DNA of 13,568 bases from Gammaproteobacteria bacterium (GTDB lineage: Bacteria > Pseudomonadota > Gammaproteobacteria > S144-34), in the NCBI GenBank assembly GCA_015487895.1, contig WFOW01000166.1, positions 1 through 13,568 on the forward strand, read 5' to 3'. This document shows, piece by piece, positions 6,141 to 13,568 of this stretch (its first letter is position 1; each line of letters opens with the position of its first letter). Below the pieces are notes generated by a model. It was not told where the DNA came from and ran no database searches. It saw nothing but the letters and a program-made list of their open reading frames with translations. The translations under genes were made by a program, and so were the position numbers.

Positions 6141-6722
6141 TCAGCCGAAGTAGTCCGGCTCGTTGCCGGGCTTCCACTTGATGTTGCAGCCCAGGCTCGG
6201 CTTCTGGTCCTGCGGGATGGGCCGCCCCTCGAGCAGCGCGTCGGCGGCCGCCCGCAGGTCCTTGCCCGTCACCGGGACGTCGTTGCGCGGGCGCGCGTCG
6301 TCGAACTGGCCGCGGTAGACCAGGCGGCGGTCGCGGTCGAACAGGAAGAAGTCCGGCGTGCACGCGGCGCGGTAGGCCTTGGCCACCTCCTGCGTCTCGT
6401 CGAAGAGATAGGGGAAGGCGTAGCCGACGCGCCGGACCTCCTCGACCATCTTCTCGGGGCTGTCGTCGGGGTAGTTGGCGACGTCGTTGGCGTTGATGGC
6501 GACGATCGCCAGCCCCTTCTGCTGGTACTCGCGCCCGAACTCTGCCAGGGCCTGCTGGATGTGCTTGACGTAGGGGCAGTGGTTGCAGATGAACATCACC
6601 AGCAGGCCCGGCGCGTCCTTGAAGTCGTCGATGGAGACCTCGCGCCCCGTGAGCGGCTCCGGGAGCTTGAAGTACGGAGCCGGCGTGCCGAGCTCCAGCA
6701 TGGTCGATTCGGTGCGTGCCAC
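6141..6722 (-). CDS. Thioredoxin-fold peroxiredoxin-like protein (PRX_like1 type)
   Basis: This 193-residue soluble protein has a thioredoxin/AhpC-TSA fold. It opens with LELGTPAPYFKLPEP. The redox motif CNHCPYVKH follows (C46 and C49), then INANDVANYPDDSPE and the cis-Pro segment AACTPDFFLFD. The C-terminal PSLGCNIKWKPG matches the conserved GC-IKWK tail of the PRX_like1 subgroup. It probably acts as a cytoplasmic thiol peroxidase or thiol-disulfide reductase, though the exact substrate of this subgroup is not established. I chose the GTG at 6720-6722 because a strong ribosome site (AGGAGGAGG) sits 6 bases upstream; ATG 6701 would remove seven residues and lacks such a site. It is followed by sixA after 10 bp. 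Confidence 0.85.
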   Translation of the reverse strand: MARTESTMLELGTPAPYFKLPEPLTGREVSIDDFKDAPGLLVMFICNHCPYVKHIQQALAEFGREYQQKGLAIVAINANDVANYPDDSPEKMVEEVRRVGYAFPYLFDETQEVAKAYRAACTPDFFLFDRDRRLVYRGQFDDARPRNDVPVTGKDLRAAADALLEGRPIPQDQKPSLGCNIKWKPGNEPDYFG

Positions 6723-6779
6723 GGTCTGCCTCCTCCTGCGTGCGGAATCCGCGCGGCACCGGCCGCGAAGCTGGGCGCA

Positions 6780-6785
6780 ATTGTA
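6780..6785 (-). promoter_or_regulatory. Probable minus-10 element for the thioredoxin-like/sixA unit
   Basis: On the minus strand the hexamer is TACAAT, five of six matches to the sigma-70 minus-10 TATAAT. It lies about 57 bases upstream of the GTG start. The upstream minus-35 region (TCGGAT at 16-bp spacing) is a poor match, so the promoter may be weak or activator-dependent. The T/A-rich run just beyond (6808-6813) could serve as an upstream element. Confidence 0.45.
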
Positions 6786-7030
6786 GCGGAAGCCCTGAAA
6801 GATCCGATTTTTTCGGCGCTCCCCCACGGCCAGGGACGGCCTCGGGAGAGCGCTACCCGCCGTGCGCGGCTTCGGGCGCTTGGGTCGAGGCCGGTGCCCA
6901 GGGCATCGCTGACCGTGCCGCCTGCGGGCGCGCGCGCCGATGGGCCGCGGCTGCGCTGCGCGCCCGTGCCCACGGCGCCACGCACATGGACGTGCATGGC
7001 GATATTAGGAAAAATCAAAAACGACCGCAA

Positions 7031-7073
7031 AGCGCTTCAGCGCTGATCAATCCGCGTAGCGGATCGCTCAGCG
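7031..7073. repeat. Nested inverted repeats upstream of the MCE operon
   Basis: There is an inner perfect stem, ATCCGC (7050-7055) with GCGGAT (7059-7064) around loop GTA. It is enclosed by an outer perfect stem, CGCTGA (7041-7046) with TCAGCG (7068-7073). The two are separated by symmetric 3-base internal loops, for 33 bp in total. An adjacent hairpin, AGCGC-TTCA-GCGCT (7031-7044), shares bases with the left outer arm, so the two folds exclude each other. The element ends 54 bases before the permease start. It could be an RNA leader structure or a protein-binding dyad. There is no T-tract on the plus strand. Confidence 0.5.
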
Positions 7074-7127
7074 GCTCCCAGCCCAGCCGCTTGCGCCGCC
7101 GCCGGGCGCGGGCAAGACTGTGCGCCC

Positions 7128-8243
7128 ATGGGCGAGGCAGCCGAGGCGGCGCGGCTCGCGCTCGAGCCCGCGGGCGAGGGCGCCGTGCGCGTGCGCGCGG
7201 CGGGGGCCTGGACCGTGCGCGGCATCGAGCCGCTCGCGCGCGCGCCGCTGCCGGCCCCGCCCGCCGACGCCCGCGTCGTGCTCGACGGAAGCGCCGTCGC
7301 CGCGCTCGACACCGCGGGCGCCTGGCTGCTGTGGCGCATCGCGGGCGGCGAGGCCGAGCTCACGGGCTGGCGCCCGGGCTTCGCCGCCCTCCTCGAGCTC
7401 GTGCGGCGCCACGCGCGCCTTGGCCTGCCGCCCGAGGCGCACAACAGGCCGGGGGCGCTCGCCGCGCTCGGCGCGCGTGTCGTGCGCCAGGCGCGCGAGG
7501 CGTGGTCGCTGCTCGCCTTCGTCGGGGCCGTGGCGCTCGACCTCTCGCGCGCGCTGGCGCGCCCGCGCCACCTGCGCCTCGGCCTCGCGCTGCAGGAGGT
7601 GCAGGCCGCGGGCGTCAGCGCACTGCCCATCGTCGGCCTGCTCGCGTTCCTGATGGGCATCGTCATCGCCTACCAGGGCGGCGTGCAGCTGCGCAGCTAC
7701 GGCGCCAACATCTTCGTCGCCGACCTCGTCGGCCTCTCGGTGCTGCGCGAGATCGCCCCCCTCATCACGGCCATCCTGCTCGCCGGGCGCAGCGGCTCGG
7801 CCTACACGGCGCAGATCGGCACCATGCGCGTGACCGAGGAGATCGACGCCCTGCGCACGCTGGGCCTCTCGCCGCTCGAGATCCTGGTGGTGCCGAAGCT
7901 CCTCGGGCTGGTGCTCGCGCTGCCGCTGCTCACGGTCTACGCCGATGCCCTCGGCGTCGCCGGCGGGATGCTGATGGCGCAGTGGGTGCTCGAGGTCAGC
8001 CCGTCGGCCTTCGTCGAGCGCCTGCACCAGGCGGTGGGGCTCTCGGACTATCTGGTGGGCGTCGGCAAGGCGCCGGTGTTCGCCGCCCTCATCGCCCTGG
8101 TCGGCTGCCACCGCGGCTTCCTCGCGGGCGCGAGCGCCGACAGCGTCGGGCGCCAGACCACGCTCAGCGTGGTGCAGGCGATCTTCCTCATCATCGTCAC
8201 CGACGCGGCGTTCTCGGTGGTCTTCAGCTGGCTGGGGCTGTGA
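7128..8243 (+). CDS. mlaE: MlaE/YrbE-family lipid ABC permease with N-terminal STAS domain
   Basis: This 371-residue inner-membrane permease of an MCE (Mla-type) phospholipid transporter starts with a STAS domain (about 15-95). The STAS domain has the MlaB-like core VVLDGSAVAALDTAGAWLL (50-68), whose DTAG threonine is the conserved regulatory position. The MlaE domain follows (about 125-371), with SALPIVGLLAFLMGIVIAYQ (164-183), GRSGSAYTAQIGTMRVTEEID (220-240) and ALRTLGLSPLEILVVPK (241-257), the coupling segment that contacts the ATPase. In E. coli MlaB is a separate protein; here its role appears to be built into the permease, a known arrangement in other Proteobacteria. The stop overlaps the ATPase start by 4 bp. 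ATG 7128 has no strong ribosome site. Confidence 0.92.
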   Translation: MGEAAEAARLALEPAGEGAVRVRAAGAWTVRGIEPLARAPLPAPPADARVVLDGSAVAALDTAGAWLLWRIAGGEAELTGWRPGFAALLELVRRHARLGLPPEAHNRPGALAALGARVVRQAREAWSLLAFVGAVALDLSRALARPRHLRLGLALQEVQAAGVSALPIVGLLAFLMGIVIAYQGGVQLRSYGANIFVADLVGLSVLREIAPLITAILLAGRSGSAYTAQIGTMRVTEEIDALRTLGLSPLEILVVPKLLGLVLALPLLTVYADALGVAGGMLMAQWVLEVSPSAFVERLHQAVGLSDYLVGVGKAPVFAALIALVGCHRGFLAGASADSVGRQTTLSVVQAIFLIIVTDAAFSVVFSWLGL

Positions 8244-9028
8244 CGGGCGCGGGCGGCGAGACGGTCATCCGGCTGGAGGGCGTGGAGACGCGCTTCGGCC
8301 CCCAGCGCGTGCACGCCGGCATCGACCTCGAGGTGCGCCGCGGCGAGATCTTCGCCCTGGTCGGCGGCAGCGGCTCGGGCAAGACCACGCTGCTGCGCGT
8401 GATGCTGCTGCTGCACCGCCCGAGCGCCGGGCGCGTGGTGCTGCTCGGCCGCGACGCGGCGCGCACGCCCGAGCGCGAGCTCCTCGCGCTGCGCCGGCGC
8501 ATGGGCGTGCTCTTCCAGCACGATGCGCTGTTCAGCGGCCTCAGCCTGCTCGAGAACGTGATGGTGCCGCTGCGCGAGCACACGCGCCTGCCCGAGGCGC
8601 TGGCGCGCGAGCTCGCGCTGCTAAGGCTTGCGCTCGTCGGCCTGGGCCCCGAAACTGGGCCGCGGCTGCCCGAGGCGCTGAGCGGCGGCATGCGCAAGCG
8701 CGGCGCCCTCGCGCGCGCGCTGGCGCTCGACCCGGAGCTGCTGTTCCTGGACGAGCCCACGGCCGGCCTCGACCCGGACGCCGCCGGCGCCTTCGACGAG
8801 CTGGTGCTGCGGCTGCGCGACGCCCTCGGGCTGACGGTGGTGCTGGTGACGCACGATCTGGACACGCTGATGCGTATCGCCGACCGCATCGCGCTGCTCG
8901 CCGAGGGGCGCATCGCCGCCCTCGGCACGCGCGAGGAGGTGCTCGCGAGCGGGCACCCGGCCGCGCGCCGCTTCTTCCACGGCCCGCGCGGGGCCGCCGC
9001 CAGGGAGCGGGCATGGAGCCGCGCCTGA
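8240..9028 (+). CDS. mlaF: MlaF-type ABC transporter ATPase
   Basis: This 262-residue nucleotide-binding subunit has Walker A GGSGSGKT (42-49), Q-loop Gln93 in LFQHDALF, signature LSGGM (147-151), Walker B LLFLDE (167-172) with catalytic Glu172, D-loop AGLDP and switch His205 in VTHD. LSGGMRKR in place of LSGGQ is typical of the MlaF group. It hydrolyses ATP on the cytoplasmic face to move lipid between inner membrane and the MCE ring; direction cannot be told from sequence. The start is a GTG in a GTGA overlap with the permease stop, since no ATG lies upstream of the fold's first strand. The C-terminal end overlaps the mlaD start by 16 bp. The ring-binding tail ends in Arg- and Ala-rich sequence. 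Confidence 0.93.
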   Translation: MTGAGGETVIRLEGVETRFGPQRVHAGIDLEVRRGEIFALVGGSGSGKTTLLRVMLLLHRPSAGRVVLLGRDAARTPERELLALRRRMGVLFQHDALFSGLSLLENVMVPLREHTRLPEALARELALLRLALVGLGPETGPRLPEALSGGMRKRGALARALALDPELLFLDEPTAGLDPDAAGAFDELVLRLRDALGLTVVLVTHDLDTLMRIADRIALLAEGRIAALGTREEVLASGHPAARRFFHGPRGAAARERAWSRA

Positions 9029-9951
9029 GCCACGCCGCCGTCGGCGCCTTCGTGCTGCTGCTCGCGGGCGCGCTGATCGCCGGCGTGCTGTGGCTGTCGG
9101 CCGGCGGCCTCGGCCGCGACCACGCCGTCTACCACATCTACATGGCCGAGTCGGTCGCGGGCCTCAACGTGGACGCCCCGGTGAAGTACCGCGGCGTCGA
9201 CGTCGGCCGCGTGCAGCGCATCGAGCTCGTTCCGGACGGCCCCGTGCGCGTGCGCATCGTCGCCGCCATCCGCCGCGACGTGCCCATCAAGGCCGACACC
9301 GTGGCGACGCTGCGCGTGCAGGGCCTGACGGGCATCGCCTACGTCGAGCTCGAGGGTGGCAGCCGCGGGGCCCCGCCCCTGCGGGCGCGCCCGGGCGAGC
9401 CCGCGCCCGTGATCCCGAGCCGCCCCTCCTTCCTCTCGCGGCTCGACACCCATCTCGACGAGCTGATGGGAAACCTCAACCACGCCGCGGCCGCGGTGGC
9501 GCGCCTGCTCGACGAGGACACCCGCCGGCGCCTGCAGGCGACGCTCGCCAACGTCGAGCGCCTCACCGCCTCGCTCGCGCGCAGCGTCGAGCGCCTCGAC
9601 CGCGCGCTGGCCGCGGCGGCGCGCGCCGCCGACGCCGCCGCCGAGACCGCGCGCCGGGCGGGCCCCGCGCTGGAGGGCATCGAGCGCAGCGCCGCCGCCA
9701 TCGAGCGCATGGCCGAGACGCTGGCGCGCACCGGCGAGCGGCTCGGCGAGGACTACGGGCGGCTCGCCGGCGAGCTCGAGACGGCCGCCGACGAGACGCT
9801 GCCCGAGCTCGCGGCCCTGGTGGCCGAGCTGCGCGAGGCGGCCGCCGGGCTGCGGCAGTTCAGCCGGCGGCTGGAGGAGGATCCGCGCATCCTGCTTTTC
9901 GGCGCCTCGCCCGGCATGCCGGGTCCCGGGGAGCAGGAGGAGCGCAGGTGA
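9013..9951 (+). CDS. mlaD: MlaD-like MCE-domain protein
   Basis: This 312-residue protein is anchored by one N-terminal membrane helix (about 8-31). A periplasmic MCE domain follows (about 38-118): GLNVDAPVKYRGVDVGRV and ATLRVQGLTGIAYVEL are characteristic. After PSRPSFLSRLD comes a long Ala/Arg/Glu-rich helical region (about 145-290), likely coiled coil, ending in the PRILLFG motif common to MCE proteins. MlaD-type subunits form a hexameric ring that carries lipids across the periplasmic side of the membrane. E. coli MlaD is about 180 residues and lacks the long coil. This one is nearer the single-MCE proteins with helical needle-like extensions. It overlaps mlaF by 16 bp and the lipoprotein start by 4 bp. 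Confidence 0.92.
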   Translation: MEPRLSHAAVGAFVLLLAGALIAGVLWLSAGGLGRDHAVYHIYMAESVAGLNVDAPVKYRGVDVGRVQRIELVPDGPVRVRIVAAIRRDVPIKADTVATLRVQGLTGIAYVELEGGSRGAPPLRARPGEPAPVIPSRPSFLSRLDTHLDELMGNLNHAAAAVARLLDEDTRRRLQATLANVERLTASLARSVERLDRALAAAARAADAAAETARRAGPALEGIERSAAAIERMAETLARTGERLGEDYGRLAGELETAADETLPELAALVAELREAAAGLRQFSRRLEEDPRILLFGASPGMPGPGEQEERR

Positions 9952-10585
9952 GCGAGCCCCGCCGCCTGCCCGTCTGGCTGACGCGCCCGGTGGGCGTCGT
10001 GCTGCTGCCGGTGCTGCTCGCCGCCTGCGCCGGCCTGCCCGCCGAGCGTCCCCCCGCCGCGGGCACCGCCCGTTACCTGCTGGCGCCCGCGCGGCCGCCG
10101 GCCCCGGCTGGCGTGCCCGGCGGCGGGCCCGTGCTCGAGGTCATGCGCGTGCGTGCCGCGCCCGGCTTCGAGGGCGACGCCATGCTCTACGTGCGCCGCC
10201 CGCGGCGGCTCGAGGCCTACGCGCGGGGGCGCTGGGCGGACGCGCCGGCGCGCATGCTGCAGCCGGCCGTGGTGGAGGCGCTCGCCGGGACGGGCCTCTT
10301 CCGCGCGGTGGTCGCGGGCCCGGGGCCCGCACGCGCCGCCCTGCGGCTGGACCTGCGCCTCCTCGCCCTCTACCACGACCTCACCGCGCAGCGCCCGGCC
10401 GTCCGCCTCGTGCTGCGCGCAACACTCGTCGAGCGCCGCAGCCGCCGGGTGCTCGCCACGCGCCGCATCGAGGCCTCGGCCCCGGCGCCGCCCGACGGCG
10501 CCGCGGCGGCCGCCGACGGCGCCGCGCGCGCCCTCGACGCCGCGCTCGCCGAGCTCGTGCGCTTCTGCCGCGAGACGCTCGCGGC

Positions 10586-11617
<1,032 letters not shown>

Positions 11618-11632
11618 GACGGCTCCAGCGGC

Positions 11633-11660
11633 GTGCACGGTGGACGGTGAACAGTGTACG
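11633..11660. repeat. Tandem heptamer array, four GTGNACR units
   Basis: Four consecutive 7-bp units read GTGCACG, GTGGACG, GTGAACA and GTGTACG. They follow GTGNACR, with each of the four bases once at the variable position. The array lies in the 53-bp gap between dusA and the PfkB-family kinase gene and overlaps the likely dusA minus-10 (TACACT, minus strand 11658-11653). It could be a simple-sequence remnant or a phased protein-binding array. Copy number may vary between strains. Confidence 0.7.
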
Positions 11661-11670
11661 GTAGCGGACC

Positions 11671-12564
11671 GTGCGTGGTCGCGTGGACAGAGGAGCGGAT
11701 CCAGGGGACGACGGCCGCCTGCTCGCTGTCGTCGCCGGCTCGCTCACGCGCGACCGCATCCTCGTCGAGGGGCACGAGACCGAGACCCGCATCGGCGGGG
11801 CGGTGTGGTACGCAGGGCGCACCCTGCAGGCGCTGGGCTGCCACGTGCGCGCCGTCTACCGCCGCGCCCCGCGCGACGCCGACCTCGACGAGGCGCTCGC
11901 CGAGGCCGGACTCTCGCCCCGGCCCGAGGCCGCGCGGCGGACGACGGCCTTCGAGCTGCACTACCGGGGGAGCGGTGGCGCGCTCGCCGAGCTGAGGGCG
12001 CCCGCGCTGGCCGAGCCCGTGCCCGCCGAGGCCGTCGTCGCGGCCGCGGCCGGCGCGGCCCTGCTCCACCTGGGCCCGCTCCACCCGCAGGACCTGGATC
12101 CCGCCCTGTGGCGGCGCCTGCCGGAGGGCCCCCTGCGCGGACTCGACCTCCAAGGTCTCGCGCGCGCGGTCGGCGAGGACGGGCGCGTGCGCCCCGCCGC
12201 CGATGCGAGCCTCGACGCCGCCCTCGCCGCCGCCGACGTCGCCAAGGCGAACGCCGGCGAGGCGCTGCTGCTCACGGGCGCGGCCGACGCCGCCGCGGCG
12301 GCGCTGGCGCTCGCGCGGGCCACGCGCGGCGGCGAGGCGGTGGTCTCGCTCGGCGCGGATGGCGCGCTCGCCGCGCGCGGCGGCGAGCACTGGCACGTGG
12401 CGGCCACGCCGGTCGAGGGCCTGCGCGAGACCACGGGCTCGGGCGACATCCTCCTCGCCGCCTACCTCGCCCGCCGCCTCGAGGGCGCCACGCCGCAGCA
12501 GGCGCTCTGGTTCGCCGTCGGCTACACGGGCCGGCGCCTCGCCGCGCGCGCCGCGGCCGGCTAG
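11671..12564 (+). CDS. PfkB-family carbohydrate kinase
   Basis: This 297-residue cytoplasmic kinase of the ribokinase/PfkB superfamily transfers phosphate from ATP to a sugar or nucleoside hydroxyl. The N-terminal strand LLAVVAGSLTRDRI (17-30) leads to substrate-site glycines in IGGAVWYAGRTLQALG (41-56). The C-terminal signature is ETTGSGDILLAAYLA (253-267) with anion-hole glycines and catalytic base Asp259. ADVAKANAGEALLLTG fits the family's N-x-x-E magnesium motif, here NAGE. The start used is GTG 11671, which lacks a clear ribosome site; a GTG at 11683 is an alternative. Substrate cannot be assigned: the sequence is too diverged from ribokinase, fructokinase or adenosine kinase for a safe guess. 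Its TAG stop interleaves with the stop of the convergent putP gene in one CTAG. Confidence 0.85.
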   Translation: MRGRVDRGADPGDDGRLLAVVAGSLTRDRILVEGHETETRIGGAVWYAGRTLQALGCHVRAVYRRAPRDADLDEALAEAGLSPRPEAARRTTAFELHYRGSGGALAELRAPALAEPVPAEAVVAAAAGAALLHLGPLHPQDLDPALWRRLPEGPLRGLDLQGLARAVGEDGRVRPAADASLDAALAAADVAKANAGEALLLTGAADAAAAALALARATRGGEAVVSLGADGALAARGGEHWHVAATPVEGLRETTGSGDILLAAYLARRLEGATPQQALWFAVGYTGRRLAARAAAG

Positions 12565-13568
12565 CGCCGGCCGGCGAGGCTCGCGAGCACCGCCGCGGCG
12601 AGGCCCGCGGCGAAGCCCGGCGCGAGCTCGTAGAGGTCGAGCCAGCCGCCCTCGAGGTGCTTCCAGACGATGACCGTGAGCCCGCCCGCCACCATGCCGG
12701 CGAGCGCGCCGGCGCGCGTCAGCCGCGGCCACCACACCGCGAGCAGCAGCACCGGCCCGAAGGTCGCCCCGAAGCCCGCCCAGGCGTAGGCCACCATGTC
12801 GAGCACGCGGCTGTCGGGGTCGAGGGCGAAGGCCGTGGCGACGCCCGCGACGCCGGCCACGGTCGCGCGCCCCATCCACACCAGCTCGCGCTCCCCGGCC
12901 CGCGGGCGCACGAGGCCGCGGTAGAGGTCCTCGGTCAGCGCCGAGGCCGCCACCAGGAGCTGCGAGTCCGCCGTGCTCATGATGGCGGCGAGCACCGCCG
13001 CGAGCAGCACGCCGGCGACGAGGGGGTGGAACACCGCCTGCACGAGCCGCAGGAAGACCTTCTCGGTGTCGGCGCCGGCGAGCGGCGGGTCCAGGTAGCC
13101 GATGCCGGCCAGCCCGACGAGCACGGCGCCGCCCAGCGTGAGCGCCACCCAGCCGACGGCGATGCGCCGCGCGGGCGCGAGCTCGGCCGCGTCGCGCACG
13201 GCCATGAAGCGCGCGAGGATGTGCGGCTGGCCGAAGTAGCCGAGGCCCCAGGCGAGCAGCGAGAGCAGCGCCACGGCGCCGAGCGGCTCGCCGCCGCGCG
13301 AGAGCGGATCCAGCAGCGTTGGATCGCGCGCCGCCACCGCCGCGAGCGTCGCCTCCCAGCCCCCCTGCGCGGCGATGGCGACGAGCGGGGCGGCGATGAG
13401 CGCCGCCAGCATCAGCAGCCCCTGCACCACGTCGGTCCAGGAGACGGCGAGGAAGCCGCCGGCGAGGGTATAGGCGACGACGACGAGGCAGCCCGCGAGC
13501 ACGGCCTGCGCGTAGGGCAGCCCGAAGACGCTCTCGAACAGCTTGCCGCCGGCGGCGAGCCCCGAGGC
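12561..13568 (-). CDS. putP: Sodium/proline symporter PutP, 5' end beyond the window
   Basis: The last 335 residues of a sodium:solute symporter of the PutP type are present; the N-terminal part (roughly a third, compared with about 500 residues for PutP) lies outside the window. PutP-like signatures are ASGLAAGGKLFESVFG at the truncated edge, VVVAYTLAGGFLAVSWTDVVQG, LGYFGQPHILARFMAVR and AAIMSTADSQLLVAASALTEDLYR, the last including the Ser/Thr pair that binds sodium in the LeuT-fold transporters. Several further membrane helices follow, to a short Arg-rich C-terminus. It imports proline using the sodium gradient, as carbon/nitrogen source or osmoprotectant. A related sodium:solute symporter substrate cannot be fully excluded. 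No putA is in view. The stop codon shares CTAG with the convergent kinase. Confidence 0.92.
   Translation of the reverse strand, partial: ASGLAAGGKLFESVFGLPYAQAVLAGCLVVVAYTLAGGFLAVSWTDVVQGLLMLAALIAAPLVAIAAQGGWEATLAAVAARDPTLLDPLSRGGEPLGAVALLSLLAWGLGYFGQPHILARFMAVRDAAELAPARRIAVGWVALTLGGAVLVGLAGIGYLDPPLAGADTEKVFLRLVQAVFHPLVAGVLLAAVLAAIMSTADSQLLVAASALTEDLYRGLVRPRAGERELVWMGRATVAGVAGVATAFALDPDSRVLDMVAYAWAGFGATFGPVLLLAVWWPRLTRAGALAGMVAGGLTVIVWKHLEGGWLDLYELAPGFAAGLAAAVLASLAGRR

Larger units (their letters stand above)
6723..7127. other. Divergent intergenic region with minus-strand promoter and structured leader
   Basis: This 405-bp gene-free region lies between the thioredoxin-like gene (leftward) and the MCE transporter operon (rightward). 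It holds the ribosome site and promoter of the leftward gene, a GC-rich filler (about 6840-6980) in which I see nothing, an A+T-rich patch (about 6998-7030) and nested inverted repeats (7031-7073). No convincing sigma-70 promoter for the rightward operon is visible. GATATT (7001-7006) is a possible minus-10 but lacks a matching minus-35. No gene is supported here. Confidence 0.6.

Noticed and set aside
6803..6817. Hairpin-like CCGA/TCGG flanking a T-run, considered as a terminator.
   Set aside because: The stem has only four pairs and the T-run forms the loop, so it is not a terminator; it more likely is the A/T-rich upstream part of the leftward promoter.
4875..7046. A 723-codon plus-strand open frame over the kinase 3' part, sixA and the thioredoxin-like gene.
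   Set aside because: It overlaps three recognised genes in other frames or antisense, and has no domain-like sequence.
6723..7127. Possible tRNA or other structured RNA gene in the intergenic region.
   Set aside because: I found no cloverleaf arms or conserved T-loop sequence. Only the local inverted repeats at 7031-7073 stand out.
8224..9483. A 419-codon minus-strand open frame antisense to mlaF and mlaD.
   Set aside because: Pure shadow of two confident genes; Ser/Arg/Ala repeats without any motif.

Overview
The window is a very GC-rich (by eye well over 70%) chromosomal segment with 14 credible protein genes and no RNA genes or insertion sequences that I can see. The gene families point to a high-GC Gammaproteobacterium: a DusA-type tRNA-dihydrouridine synthase, PutP, SixA, and an Mla/MCE lipid ABC transporter with a PqiC-type lipoprotein. 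Close genera cannot be named from the sequence alone. The first 17 bases are not genomic. They match the Nextera/Tn5 mosaic-end adapter, so the window begins at an untrimmed contig end.

Region 1 (39-2299, minus strand) is a small pilus-type cluster. It holds a Flp-like type IVb pilin with a long Thr/Ser/Ala tail, then a hairpin plus T-tract that may attenuate transcription, then a TadE/TadG-like protein, and then an unrecognised secreted protein whose start overlaps the TadG-like stop. No Tad motor or secretin genes are in view.

Region 2 (2300-2752) is a lower-GC divergent intergenic region. It carries two 17-bp dyads of identical layout (GTGAC-N7-GTCAC) whose centres are 42 bp apart, plus a degenerate third. 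It is the best candidate control region in the window.

Region 3 (2753-5460, plus strand) is an overlapping two-gene unit. The first gene is an Lnt-like membrane acyltransferase/nitrilase with an intact Glu-Lys-Cys triad and an unusual C-terminal domain resembling a C39 peptidase without its cysteine. The second is a compact cytoplasmic Ser/Thr protein kinase. This pair, divergent from the pilin cluster, is the most novel-looking part of the window.

Region 4 (5663-6722, minus strand) holds a thioredoxin/peroxiredoxin-like protein followed by a SixA-type phosphatase. Region 5 (7128-10676, plus strand) is a tightly overlapping four-gene MCE transporter operon: STAS-MlaE permease, MlaF ATPase, MlaD and PqiC-like lipoprotein. 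The leader in front of it contains a two-tier inverted repeat.

Region 6 (10586-13568) has dusA (minus), whose 3' end overlaps the lipoprotein gene by 91 bp. It is divergent from a PfkB-family sugar kinase, with a four-copy heptamer array GTGNACR between them. The window ends in a 5'-truncated putP (minus), whose stop codon shares a CTAG palindrome with the kinase stop. Many long open frames antisense to these genes are by-products of the extreme GC content and were not annotated.
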